Assembly: GCF_036417845.1 (NCBI RefSeq)
Contig: NC_089985.1
Span: 25,440,583-25,504,582, forward strand
Length of the DNA stretch: 64,000 nt
Reading direction: 5' to 3'
DNA from: Apteryx mantelli
Taxonomy: Eukaryota; Chordata; Aves; Apterygiformes; Apterygidae
How positions within the stretch are numbered: the first letter of the stretch is position 1; each line of letters starts with the position of its first letter. The notes under the pieces were generated by a model. It did no database searches, was not told where the DNA came from, and worked only from the letters and a program-made list of their open reading frames with translations. Positions 12,830-24,510 of the stretch are shown here, piece by piece. The position numbers were made by a program, and so were the translations under genes.

Positions 12830-13460
12830 GAGCCGGCAAAGCCTTCACCACCCTTGCCTGGGCTGCGGTGCATCATGACGCTGCTTCCTAGCGGGGAAGG
12901 CCTATCGCCAGCCAGCCCGCTCGCGCTAATTGACCCGTGGGATCATTACTGAGCTCTCTGCAGAGTCCCTTCCCCGATCCCCCACCGGCACATGCGGACG
13001 TGCGCTCCCGGGCTGCCCTGGGGGCTGGCTGCACCCTCGCTCCCCCAGCACCCGCTGCACCCGCTGCGCAGCTGTAGGAACCTCCGCGGGAGCGAGGGAC
13101 CTCGGCCGCGGCTCACAGGCCCCCAGGCGGCAAGCGAGGCTGAGGGCTGCTGCGTCCTCACTCTGGGAGCCTTCCCGGCAGGTGGAAGGGGCAACAGGAT
13201 GGTCCATCTCCTCCACCTCAGACACGGCCTCCACAGAGACGTCCCAGCTTGCTCCCGGGTCTCACTCCCTGCGTGTGCGTGTGTGTACACGGAGCGGGAA
13301 GCAGGGGAGCGCCCGGCCCCGAAAGCCCTCGGTGAAGCCTCCCGGGCGGGAACGGCTCGCTGCAGAGCCCGCTCAGCGCTTCCTGGCCGCCCCGGCCAAG
13401 CACCCCGTCCAGACGGTCACGGGAGCTTCTTTCCGCGGGCGGAAAGCTCACATCTGTGCT
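12830..13460. promoter_or_regulatory. CpG-rich pocket (CpG-island-like)
   Basis: About 600 bp of GC-rich sequence with many CpGs and GC-box-like words, flanked by AT-rich DNA. Six overlapping open frames occur here on both strands, the longest near 220 codons on the plus strand. They are low-complexity in Ser, Arg, Pro and Ala and mutually overlapping, as expected for a GC-rich non-coding stretch. It could be an orphan promoter or a regulatory CpG island. There is no TATA box or clear splice donor for a first exon. Confidence 0.4.
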
Positions 13461-16400
13461 TCCCGTTCCAGTTCTCTCACAAATCGGAACAAAAAGCTCG
13501 TAAAGTTCAGCATCTTCCAGATTGCCCCATATAAGTTACTACTGAAACCATATCCAAAGGGTCCCCCCCCTCGCCCATGCCTTCCACAGAAATGACCTAA
13601 ACTTTGTCAGGTTCACATGTCCCTAGAGATGATCTCATTTCACTGCTTCAAAAGAGCTTTGGTCTGCACAGCCTGTAGCAGCAAATTTACACTTCAAAAA
13701 GCAGACAGCTTTTTCCACATCTTATTCACTTAATGGGTGAGAATGTAAAATTAGTTCCGTCGCTGATGAGGACCTTGAGCCAAATGAAAAGTGTTCATTT
13801 GTCAGCACAGACTTACAGCCTGAAACATGATTATATAGCTAATCCAATAATGGGTTTTGATGCTGAGCATTTATTTATATACAGTATGTCTTGTTATCTG
13901 TTGATAATCAGGCTCTACAATTTACTCTCTTTTGTGTCATTAGACATAGCAACATCTTCCAGACATATTACGTTTGCGTGTCAACATACAAACACACACA
14001 AAACCTTTGTGACCAAAATGCTGTGTTTGCCTGTTTGCTTCTGATTTTAGTGAAACAGTGTTTGAATTGGAGCTTTTTGTGGTTTAAAATATTAATGGCA
14101 AATAAATCATTTTAAACCAAGAACCTCTCTGCATCTTAAAAGTCTTAATAGATTAAAATTTGAAACATAAATTTTGCATCTTTATCTATAACATCATATG
14201 AACTGATTTATTCTTTTCTGCTTGACTTGAATACTGATATCTAATTATCTTTTAGGTATAAGTTTTTATACATGTAATGACCCCCATCCTAAAATATTCT
14301 GTATCTTAACATCAGACGGTATCTTAGGCTTTGCTAACTTCACAAACAGTGCTATTTCATGGCTCAACAAATTTATCTTTTATAGAACAGAAAGGATGTA
14401 TAGCTTATTAATGTTAATACCAGGCATAGTCCTTACATCCAGTACATTGAAATCAAACAGAAAAACAGATTTTTTTTTTCCTAAACTTTTGTGACTAATT
14501 TCTCCTGCTACCTACTATTCCTGTAGTTGTGTGGATGACTGCAAATAGCTAACACTGAATTATTGGGACAGTTTACTCCTCATTTAAATATATGATACAT
14601 AAAATTCAAATATTTAAAACAAGGAGGCATTTTAATAGTTATGCTATAGTATGATACACTGTAATGTTTGCCAGATATTAAAAAAAAAAAAAGCCTGTGG
14701 GAAAGTAAAATCACTCCAGTATTAAACTGGGAGTTAATTGCAAATGTGGGGCACACCTGCAAACTCTGTGAACAATCCTGCAACACTCCGGCAGCAGTGT
14801 CTGTGCTGAAGGACAGGTCTGCCTGCAGAAACGCCCAGGAACACCTTCGAGGGCTGGGTGAAGTCTTGTCTAAATTTGGCAGTTGGGAACCTTTTAGAAG
14901 TAAAGCTATTAACCAAAATTTACCTTAAAGGACACTGCAAATCAAGGGTGCAGGTGAGATGCAAACGATGTCCGAGTCAGACGAGCTTTGCCTCCGCCTT
15001 TCCTACGAGCAGAATCAGGCCTCCCTGTGTGCTTTTGTTTAGCTGAAATTTACTCTACAATAAATACTTATATATTGCTGCAACATGATGTTTTATTGGG
15101 CTGCACTAGTTTACTAAAAACAGCAGGCTGGTAATAGCAGTGCTTGTGGTTTTGTCTGTAATTCATTTGTGCTTGGTAATGCACAGGGAGAGATATGATA
15201 CAAGATAATAAGGCAAATTAAAAAAATGACTAAACTCAGTACTTGCAATATACAGTATATTAAGACCATGTTCAGACAGGCTGATTCTTTGGATATTTTT
15301 ATTTTTTGTTTTACCTCAGCAGGGTAATTCATTAGGTATTCGCTTGGGTAAAGAATAAATGAATATAGCATACATTACATCCTCACTTTAGTTGCAGAAA
15401 CAAATCTTTCCTGTACCAGCCAATGTAATCTTCAGAGTTTTCGTTATATAAAACACCTCAAGAAAAATGCACCTCAGTAAGATTTACACTTTATTACTCT
15501 AATGATTCTACAAACACTGCCACAATGTGATGAAAGGCAAAGCAGTCCTGATCTGATTGAGAGCTAATAAAAATCAGTACTGAAAACTGAAAATAGCACC
15601 CTTATCATCTTTCTTTCATTTAGACCTGATTACTAGGGGATTATAATGCAATCACAGCTATGTGTGAGAGGTAGCTATGGGAACCAGTTTTAACTGTTTA
15701 TCTAGCCAAAGATCTTAATTTAAGTTTGAACACTCTGATTCATTTATATGTAAGACACCAAGGAGACAAAATGCAGAAGAAACAGATGCTCACTTGTTCT
15801 TTCCATTTAACTTCATAAGCTACCAGCCAATTTGTCTTTCAGGGACAAAATTAATTTCTGATGACAATGTGAGCAAGTAATAAACTAGGAGTTCCTGTCC
15901 TGGGAAACTTGTTAAGGCCATGTAATGTTCTGGAGTTATTTAGAAAAAAACAATTTGCTCATAGACTCGCAGGGACATCTGTAACAGAGTTTTCTTTGTC
16001 CCTGTGCTGTTACTCATTTCTGGGGGCTTTATGACACCTTTTCCAGAGGTTGATTTGAAAAAGTTCAAAAGGAAACATACTGCCCATTATTTCTTTCCTG
16101 TGGGGTATTTTTTTTAGACTGCTTTTTTTTCTTCATCTTCACAAATCATGCGACCCTCAACCCACTTGCTTTGCTACTTCCATACAGCCAGAGAGAGTAA
16201 CCACCATCCAGGAATTGTAACAAAATTAATCAAAAATTATCTGAGGAAAAGAGTTAGTCAGAAACTTAGAGGCAAGTACACACCTGAAAACCTCTGACCG
16301 AGCACTACAAAAGAGCCAGTTATGCATTTAGATGGAAGGAGCTTTGCCCATTAATGCAGTTAACTGTGTTAAGCCTACCATCATTAGCAGGAGAAAAAAT
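13461..16400. other. Non-coding AT-rich DNA with a conserved-looking part at 13.7-14.3 kb
   Basis: AT-rich sequence. The part at 13700-14300 is unusually free of repeats and rich in TAAT-type words, resembling a conserved non-coding element. Open frames there (13733-14044 and 13891-14115) overlap in different frames and carry no domain. A-runs and T-runs of 9-12 occur near 14470 and 14680. Confidence 0.4.
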
Positions 16401-16407
16401 GCCAAAA

Positions 16408-16426
16408 AGAGAAAGAGAGAGAGAGA
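16408..16426 (+). repeat. Short GA dinucleotide tract
   Basis: A nearly perfect (GA)n run of about nine units inside AT-rich DNA. Minor microsatellite. Confidence 0.8.
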
Positions 16427-19400
16427 TCCACCCTAAGATTTTTCATTTTCAATACAGAGCAGCAGGAGCTGCGTGTACGTGTTCCTGTATCAGTTATTTA
16501 ACCGAAATGTCCTGTATCTGCCATTACCTTTGCTGGTGTTATTTCCCCATTTCAATATTTATTTCACATGTACAGCTCTTTACTCTGGTAGCACTTTTCT
16601 ATCATTTGGCTCATGCATTGGGGTTTTATCCCTGTCCCTCTACAGCTGAGGTTTTCCCTTAGGTAAATTCCTGCAGTCTAATGCCTGTCCATTAGCGCAT
16701 TTAAAATTGCTCTGTTTGCTGTGCTCAACATTCGTTTACAGTTTATATGCCTCACATGAAGCTTCCTTTTCCAGCAGTTCTTTTGAAGAAAGTTTCAAGT
16801 GAGTTGCAAAATGTTTCTTTTTCATCTAAACAGGGAAATGAATTTAAGAAAGGAAGAGAAGAGCCTGGAGGTTTTGCTCTTTCAAATTTTTAACAGAATT
16901 CAAAACACTGTTGGACACATCTGTCAGAGGAAGCACTAGAGCACCTGCATTTAAAGAGTGAGCCTCTTCCCTAACCTCTTCCTTGATAAGAGCTTGCATG
17001 AACAGCACCTTTCAACCACAGCAGTCCCAGACCGTTTTCCACCCTTCCAGTTATTATTTCCCTTGGCACCGAAGCGCCCCTTCCTCTAGGTTGAAGCCTC
17101 TCAGTGGCGTACAGCACACCGTGCAGCACGGCACCTCACAGCAGTCAGCGATTAAAACGTTATACCACTGACCTGATAAAACAGGAGAATTTTACATGGG
17201 TAGAAGGTAAGTGTTCAGTTGGAGTTTGGCGTGGATACTGGGGTCAGCTAGGCTAACTCTTGATTAAAAGGCTCTATGGTTTCAAATTATAAGAATGAAG
17301 TTTAGAAAGGAAAAACTAAGAATTCAGTGAAAATTACAGGCTTTAACAACAGTTCTGTTTGTGTTTGAGTAGCAGAATCTCACAAGCAAATGGCCCACGT
17401 GTACCGTACGGGGCCTGAATTTGTATCTGCAGGGAAGGATGTATTGTGGTTAAGCTGACTGTTTCCTACTGCTTTACCTCACCCTTAATCAGTTTTCAGC
17501 AACTAAGTTAGTGTTGCACGCTACAAGATGTGTCCACCCAGGGGTGGTGGCTTTGCCCTTCGGTGAGCACCAGTCAGGGTGTCACTGGCAAGGACCACTT
17601 CTTGTCTGCGGGACTCACTGAAAATTTACGTCTGTTGCTTTTTATAGTCCTTTGTTTTCACACCATCCTTGCTACACCGCTCTGAGGGCCTGTGTACAGA
17701 GGTGATGCATGCAGATGCCATACAGGTGATAATAGAACATTAATTCATGTTTCAAGGAAGCAGAGTAAGGAAAGTTCACACAATTAAAAAAAAAAACCAC
17801 AATATTTTGCAAATGAAATTAGTGCTTATAAGAGATGAGATCAGTCAGTGCTCTGACATACTCTTGGACAGGTTAGCTGGAGCTGCAACACGGAAACTAC
17901 TGCACTGTTTTTCTAAGGGATGGGTCTGATGAAATTTCCCACCTCAGACACTCCACAGGTTTGGAGTATTTTGGTTGTTGAGGCAAATTTAATCAAAAAA
18001 AAAAAAGGTAAGTAAATGAGAGAAACAACCTTGTGAAGAGGGTTTGGTTGGGGGAATTTGTTTACTTGTGGAGCTCTGTGACAAGTCTGTGAAAATTCAT
18101 GTTGGCCTACTAGTAAGCGCAACACTCACCTTTGGAAAAAAAGAAAATGGTTTTCTGGGATAGCAGCACCCAGAGATGGGTGTCTGGGGTAGAGCAAAAC
18201 ATGAATTAGCATGCACTTAAGGTGGAAAGTATCCCTACTTAGATTTAAAAAAATCTTAAGAGAATAATCTCTCTTAGTCAGAAATATTAGGATATTTGGG
18301 AATATTAGGGAAATTGAACTTTGAAAGGAAACAATCCCCTTCACCAATCACTCAGAGCCACTGGCAAAATAGAGGAGGAAATTAAGGAGAAGAAGAGCAT
18401 AAAGGAGTGAGGGAGAACAGATGGGCCTAGACAGTTTGGGGAAACCTGTTCTATAGAATAGCAGCTCCTACTTCGTTTCTTGCAGAAGTCTAAGACCTAA
18501 ATTAACATCCCAGTGCAAAATTTATTACATACATAATTTTAAAATTTGCATGAGTCTAATGGTTTACTTTTAAAAACATGCAGATCAGGAAGACATTACT
18601 AGAATAATGAAAAACTTGGCATCTAAATAACTCCATAAGTTATTTCCAAAACCAAACAGATATCTTCCATTCTTCCGCAAAACTCAATACAGTATAATAT
18701 ATCACACATTTCTATGCTGGACATTTTACATAACCTGTCTCCATTTCAGAAAATGAAGCAGTAAATTTGGGGGTGGATATGTGAAATGCGATTTTGATTA
18801 AGTGAAGAAGTGGGAATAGCACAGCAGGGCTAGAGCGAGGTGAGCCTAAGAAAAGAGGAAGAGTCCACAGGCCTCTGTAAAAAGCTCCAAACACAAAATG
18901 AACCTAGAACGTTGCCTTTAAGGTACTACACCCACAAGCCCATCCGAAAGACCATTGAATTGTTTAGGACGGGAGGTTTCGAAGCAGGATGCCTGTACCC
19001 TGGGCCACATACCCATATCCCAGCCACAACAGAAGCAGCGTTAGCTCCCTCAGCATTACATGAGGATGCAATGTGACAATGAACAGGGAAACATTTCTTT
19101 CAGCTCTCCTGCTGCAAAAATCAGTGTATTCTGAGCAGTCTCTGATGCCGAAACCAATGTGAGCTATGAAAGCAATATCACTATTATCTCAGACTTCAGT
19201 TAGATAATCCCAGATAGCAGAGTCTTGGAGAGCGTCAGTCCTTGGTAGACCAGCAAGATGGCAGATGCTAATCCTTTCTGCAATGCCTCAGTAGAAACCA
19301 AATCTTTGTTTTGTGATGCGTAAAGGCTATAAAATCCATGAAGCTTAGAAATCTCAAGGACTACAAAATAAATCCACTCCTGTGCAGTGCTAATACAGGA

Positions 19401-21487
19401 AATTCCAGTGCAAGGGAATGCAAACTTCTGTCCAAAATACCACAACAAACTAAAGAATGCAAGCTTCAGAAGAAAAAAAATGTAACCAGTTCCTAGGGGC
19501 TTAGTCCTTAAGTAGACTTTGAATTACAGTAACAAGTCTACTGATCTATTCAATCCTGGATGTATTTCTGCCACTCTTCCAGCATAAATAACAGACACGA
19601 TGTGGACAGTCCACTGGGAGTCCCACTTGGGTAGGCCTCCAATTTCCCTGTGAAACCAGGCATATATGAAACACGGGAAAAGTGATTTTCTTTGCCTAAT
19701 GAGCTCATGGGGAGGCAGGAAGCGCTGTGAGAGAAGTCTCTCCCTTTGAGAGGAATGGATAACGATTACCTCCGGGGCTATTAGGCTCTCCCCTTCCTCA
19801 TGAGGCAGTCAGTCAAAACCAGCAACAACAAACAATAATTTAACCCAGTAGCCAACATAAATTGAAACTTAACATGTATCACGAAAAAGGCTTTTCAATG
19901 TCTTCAACTGCTGGCAAGACTACACATGATATTGTCCATTTTTTGATAAATACCTGTCTAATAGGAACCTGACCATGAGATCTGAGACTCCAGCTGTGTG
20001 GACCATACATGATCTTCAGATATAATGATTATGAATCAATCATTTTCATTCTGGGCCCAAGCTTCAACCTCCAAATGACATCTTTAGACCTCTAAGCAGG
20101 TCTAAAACAACATCCCTCTTGCGGTTACCTCCATGCAAGAGGTGAAAAGATGAGACTCAGCCCCCAAACCTGGAAGGGCTCCAATAACACCATCCGACAG
20201 CCAGCCACTGCCATCTCTCCTCCAATAAACACGTGGCAACATCAACCAGAAGATGCTCACGTTGGGGCTCCAAGCACCTCCTGGAAGAACCTGAAGCACC
20301 GTCACCCCACGGCATCAGCCAGTGAGGCTGGAGGTACAGCACATGCACCAGCTGGGTAACACCACAGGATGGTGGAGACTGCGTTCAGCAGTCTGCATCG
20401 CGACGTTTTACCATTTTCCTTCCTTCTCGCCTCCTGTCTGCCCGTGTGGCACGTGACCAGCTGCAGCACGGGCACGGCTTGTGCTTTCAGCACACAGGTT
20501 TCAGACACAGGACTGTCCCTTGTGGTGGCATGCTGACTCTTCTAGGTTTAACCATATTATAAATGTTAGCTAATAAATGGCTAGTAACAAAAATAGCAAA
20601 ATCCCCCCTTTTTATAGAAGGGCTCTCCGCATCGCCCAAGTGAAAGCTAACTGAGAGCGACTGTTACTGACACATGAAAAGGCTCGGTTGTTCCAGCTAG
20701 ATGAAAGGCAACAAACCTGAGACAAATATTTTGTCAAACCTCATGGGGAATCTCGTAAAGCCATCTTCCATCCTGTAACCGTTCTGTGGTTAAATAGTAG
20801 CTTCAGTTCTCTGATGTTGCAATCCAGCACCTTTCACAGGCATTAAATTCCCTTTAAATTAATTCTAAGAAAAAAAACGCACTCTGCTCAGAGTTATTTC
20901 TATTGCCCAGTTATTTTATATGAATCTGATAACTAGTTTCCTGCTACAGAGATTACATCTTGAATACTTAATGCCAATTTGGAAATTTTTTAGACAAAAC
21001 AAAAATAGATCTAAAATATAACACACAATTTAGCTAAGTGTAGAACATTAATGCAAGGCATGATTGGAAAAACAGCAAGTAAATTGAAGGAGGAGAGCAG
21101 ATTCAACGGATATCTCTCAGGGTTAGTACATGCTGTAACTGGTCATTCAGGCAATTCAGGTTCTGAAAGTACATTTTTTTTAGCATAAAAATCTCGGAGT
21201 CCAACAATTTTTAAAAAATTTAGAGTGAAAGATAGAGTGCAGCCAAAGGATAGCCTTTAACAACCATTTAAAAATGAAATCTAAATATACTTACATATTA
21301 GATAAATGTTGGCTTCCAGGGAAGCTTTACAACACTCTAATTCCGTCCTGGACTGGGATATATGGAAATGTTTTGAATTTCCATAACTGTCCAGAGCTTT
21401 CTGCTAAGCTAACAAGCTGATATTTCTATTCATATGATGGAAGCTATTTTTTCCCCCTGAAGTAACTCACTGGCCTCTCTTTGGTGA
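16427..21487. other. Non-coding DNA, no recognised element
   Basis: Unique sequence of moderate to low GC. Short A-runs near 17787 and 17995 are the only low-complexity tracts. A gently GC-enriched part at 20090-20500 has open frames on both strands without a recognised product. Confidence 0.5.
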
Positions 21488-21595
21488 CTTTTCTTTTCTT
21501 TTCTTTTCTTTTCTTTTCTTTTCTTTTCTTTTCTTTTCTTTTTCTTTTTCTTTTTCTTTTTCTTTTTCTTTTTCTTTTTCTTTTTCTTTTTTTTT
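21488..21595 (+). repeat. Compound microsatellite (CTTTT)11 then (CTTTTT)9
   Basis: Cytosines fall exactly every 5 bases from 21488 to 21538 and then exactly every 6 bases from 21538 to 21586, ending in a T9 run. The array is a pure pyrimidine strand about 108 bases long with no other substitution. On the minus strand it is a poly-purine A/G tract that opens spurious Lys-rich reading frames. Such arrays often grow from the A-rich tail of a retroposon, here one inserted on the minus strand. No recognisable element body remains next to it. Confidence 0.97.
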
Positions 21596-22009
21596 GCACT
21601 GCAGTACAATTTCATTAATAGAATCATACAATAATTACTCTTCTCATATTCTCATCAGATCCTGATAACTCAACTGCCCTATTTTTTGCCACACGGATTC
21701 CAGGATCTACATTTTTTTAAATGTCACTTTTTTTTCCCCTCATTACTTAAAATCTCAGCAAGCAAGTGGGTTGCACAGTGGTGGAATGCCTTTTCCCTGG
21801 CCTCTCTCCCTCGTACCCTCACTCCCGTCTTTTTCTCAAGAGCACATCTAAGTTCTTTGGAAGTTTTTCTTACCCGTCATAGCCAAAACACTGGCGGCCC
21901 TGGAGCATTAACAGCACACACCACACGCCCATGCGCACAGCATTAGCAGAACAGACAAACTCAGCCTGGCCTTAACTTCCCCTAGCCCGAGATACCATAA
22001 GGTGGGCAG
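21596..22009. other. Non-coding DNA beside the microsatellite
   Basis: Unique sequence. On the minus strand, the stretch just upstream of the A-rich tract (21605-21650) contains ATGATTCTATT, reminiscent of CR1 tails but too short to assign. Confidence 0.4.
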
Positions 22010-22610
22010 AGAGACTCAGTGAGTCGTTCGGATGCTGCAGGGACCGGGGCACAGCACGGGCCACCGCACCCCCTGCGACACGTGAGGGAAACGCAGCCCT
22101 GAAGGCGCAGAGGCCACCGTGGCAGAGCGCTGCAGACTCGGTGACCGTGCCAAAGGGAAACGCCAGGCGTTGCTCCACCTGCGTTTTTTCCTCATTCATA
22201 TACAAGCAAAACGACTAAACAAATCCTGTAAATGGTTAAATCAAGCAACATTTCTTAGTGAGAAAAAGCATCTCCCCAAATACCCCTTGGGCTGTACCTT
22301 CCCGCCAGTACCAGCAGCCCATCTCCGGCTGTGTCCCGCTCGCCAGCCGCGGGCAGGCAGGGAGAGCCGGCTCTGCAGCACCGGGGCAGCCCGCTCCGCT
22401 CCTGAATTGCTAGACCGGCAGATGTGCTGGCTGTTCGGCGCTGACCAACAGCTCCCGGGAGAGAAGAAATGCCGGTGTCGGTGGTTGCTGCCCGGCAGGA
22501 CTCTTCAACCAGCACTTTCACAGGTACAGCACCAGACCCTTGGCGAGCAAAGTAGGAGTGCGGAGTCCCTCGACCTGCAAGTTCACCCTCCGTGACAACA
22601 AGCACCGGTG
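22010..22610. promoter_or_regulatory. CpG-containing GC pocket
   Basis: About 600 bp of raised GC and CpG, interrupted by an AT-rich stretch near 22190-22270. Open frames of 77, 158 and 120 codons overlap on both strands, a signature of composition rather than coding. A regulatory CpG pocket is possible. Confidence 0.35.
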
Positions 22611-24009
22611 GTGACACCCTGTTGACTCATGGAGACCTACAGTGTTAATTTGCCAGCAACAGACAGAAGCAGCACTCTCAGCCTACCAGCAATATTTTGT
22701 ACAGCTGATGCCATCCATCGTATATTAAAGGTCTCAGTTCAGCAAAACATGCGCACACATGGTTTAAATGTAAAACCAATGAATCCAGTTACACTTCTCA
22801 TGGTGTTAAAGGCCACTACCTGAGTATCTGCATAAACAAGGTCTTAGTTATTTATTTATAACTTTTTCTTTATATTATCTTTCTTTTTCAGTCTGTATGT
22901 TTAAAGTTGAAGGAAATAACAAGAAAAAACAGAAATAAATTAAAGTAGGATTCACAGCAAAGAAAGTGGGTACTGTGATTTTAACTGCAATTAAAATTAG
23001 AGAACTTGAAGGCCACAGGAAATGGTTCAGGCTGCCAAAGAATTTTTTTATCTTGCCTGTGTGCACGATGCCTTTAAACAGGCCCATCCCTGATTGCTGT
23101 ACTCCAGCACCAAACCCTGCTCAATGTTTTTGTCTGGTCTAGCTTCGGACGGCCAGTGTATTTCACAGCGCAAGGGAGATCTTATCGAGGCAGGAGGAGA
23201 TTAGGAACAGTAAGGCAACCTGCTCAAAAAACAGATAAGAATCTGGAGAGACACCTTCTCTGGAGAGCCTGCAGATACAGGTTAAAATGGGCAAGCTGAC
23301 TTTTTCAAAAAGGTTAAAACCCTTTGGCTGCTGCAGACTGAGCGGTGATTCCAGGCTGCAAACTGCTCATCAGTCGAGGCAAGCGCAAAGCCTGCACTGC
23401 AGCTGCCCAAGCAGTAGCCCAGGAAGAGCAACGTTCACAACTTGGCAGCTGGATGTGGAGATAATCATGTGGATATGGGCACTGACCTCTCTGCTAGGAC
23501 AGATAATAGAGCGAGAAAAGAGGAAGATGCCAAGAAGATATTTGATTTCTTTTGGTAATTGTGACTTGCAGTTTGTTATCGTGCTCAAATGGAGCATCAA
23601 CGGGTTTTGTTCTGTTGTGAATTTTTAGGGAAAATTGATAACATCAGCACTTAGCTATCTCCTGTTACCACTGTCTTGGTTCCTAACACAACAGCAACTA
23701 ATAACTCAGACCTGATGGACTCCTTATGACCACTTTGTGTCAAGGTCTGCAGTAACAGAAAATGATTGCAAAAGAAAGAGTGACTGAGAGTAGGCTGTCC
23801 TAGGCCACGGGACTCGCCTGTTGGACAACTGACGACGCTCGCTACAGACACGGTGCTGCCCTTCGCGACCCCTGCCTGCCGAGGACCACGACGAGCCCAG
23901 CCATTGCGTGTTCCCTGGGATACGGGAACTTGCTCGCTTCAGCCGCTGCTTTCTCTCCAGCGCCAGGGAGAAGTTCCTCTGCCTTTGAAAGACTGAAGTG
24001 GCTACCTCA
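22611..24009. other. Non-coding DNA upstream of the L2 relic
   Basis: Unique sequence. Open frames at 23287-23628 (plus) and 23370-23600 (minus) overlap and lack a recognised domain. A small CpG-containing patch lies at 23810-23900. The last part may include more of the eroded LINE, but I cannot align it. Confidence 0.45.
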
Positions 24010-24510
24010 TTAGGCCTTGATTATCCTCCAGCAATTGCTTAGATTTCTACCCTATTACTGATCTGCCTTTTTTAGCAGAGGTCGTGGAATGGGCAGTGGC
24101 TGTCTTGTCTTCGTTATAATGCATCATTTGAAACTTTTCAATTAAGCTTCAGATCAGGTCACAGTACTGAGACTGCTTTAACGAGGGTGAGTAATGACCT
24201 TGTGCGGCACGTGATTTCTGGCACACCATCAGTTTTAATTCTTCTTGATCTTACTGTAACCCTTTGATACTTTGGATCAAGAGTTCTCTGGAAATGCTTT
24301 AAGCACATTGCAGGACTTTCAGGGACTGTTCTGACATGGTTTCTATCCTACTTGTCTCAACAGAGCCAGACTGTCACCTGTAAGTTCTCCAGATAAATTC
24401 AAATTGCCAAAGATTAAAAGGCAGCTGAAAATCTGGTTGATGTGCAGAACCGGGGAGATCTGGTGCTGTCCCTCAAGTGAGCAAACCTTGGGAAGATTTT
24501 GCTGTGAGAG
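24010..24510 (+). mobile_element. L2-clade LINE reverse transcriptase relic
   Basis: Conceptual translation gives the diagnostic order of L2-type reverse transcriptase motifs. The frame from 24033 yields a form of 'YRPISNLPFLSKVVE' (here FYPITDLPFLAEVVE). A second frame from 24145 yields SFRSGHSTETALTRVSNDL and then PSVLILLDLT, where the catalytic-block motif LDLSAAFDTVDH is expected. It continues with GTVLTWFLSYL and QSQTVT (24325-24378). A third frame near 24465 reads AVPQVS, where GVPQGS is expected. Spacings between motifs agree with the family. The element is dead: at least two frame shifts, a TGA at 24265-24267 replacing the AFDTVDH part, and a TAA at 24394. The N-terminal endonuclease and 3' end are not visible. 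Confidence 0.88.

Noticed and set aside
12930..13595. 221-codon plus-strand open frame and its overlapping neighbours
   Set aside because: Six long frames overlap on both strands in one CpG-rich pocket, with Ser/Arg/Pro/Ala bias and no domain. This is low stop density, not coding.
21430..21627. Lys-rich minus-strand frame
   Set aside because: It is the translated A/G strand of the CTTTT/CTTTTT array.
21605..21650. CR1-like ATGATTCTATT on the minus strand next to the microsatellite
   Set aside because: Too short, and CR1 elements do not end in a poly(A)-type tract.
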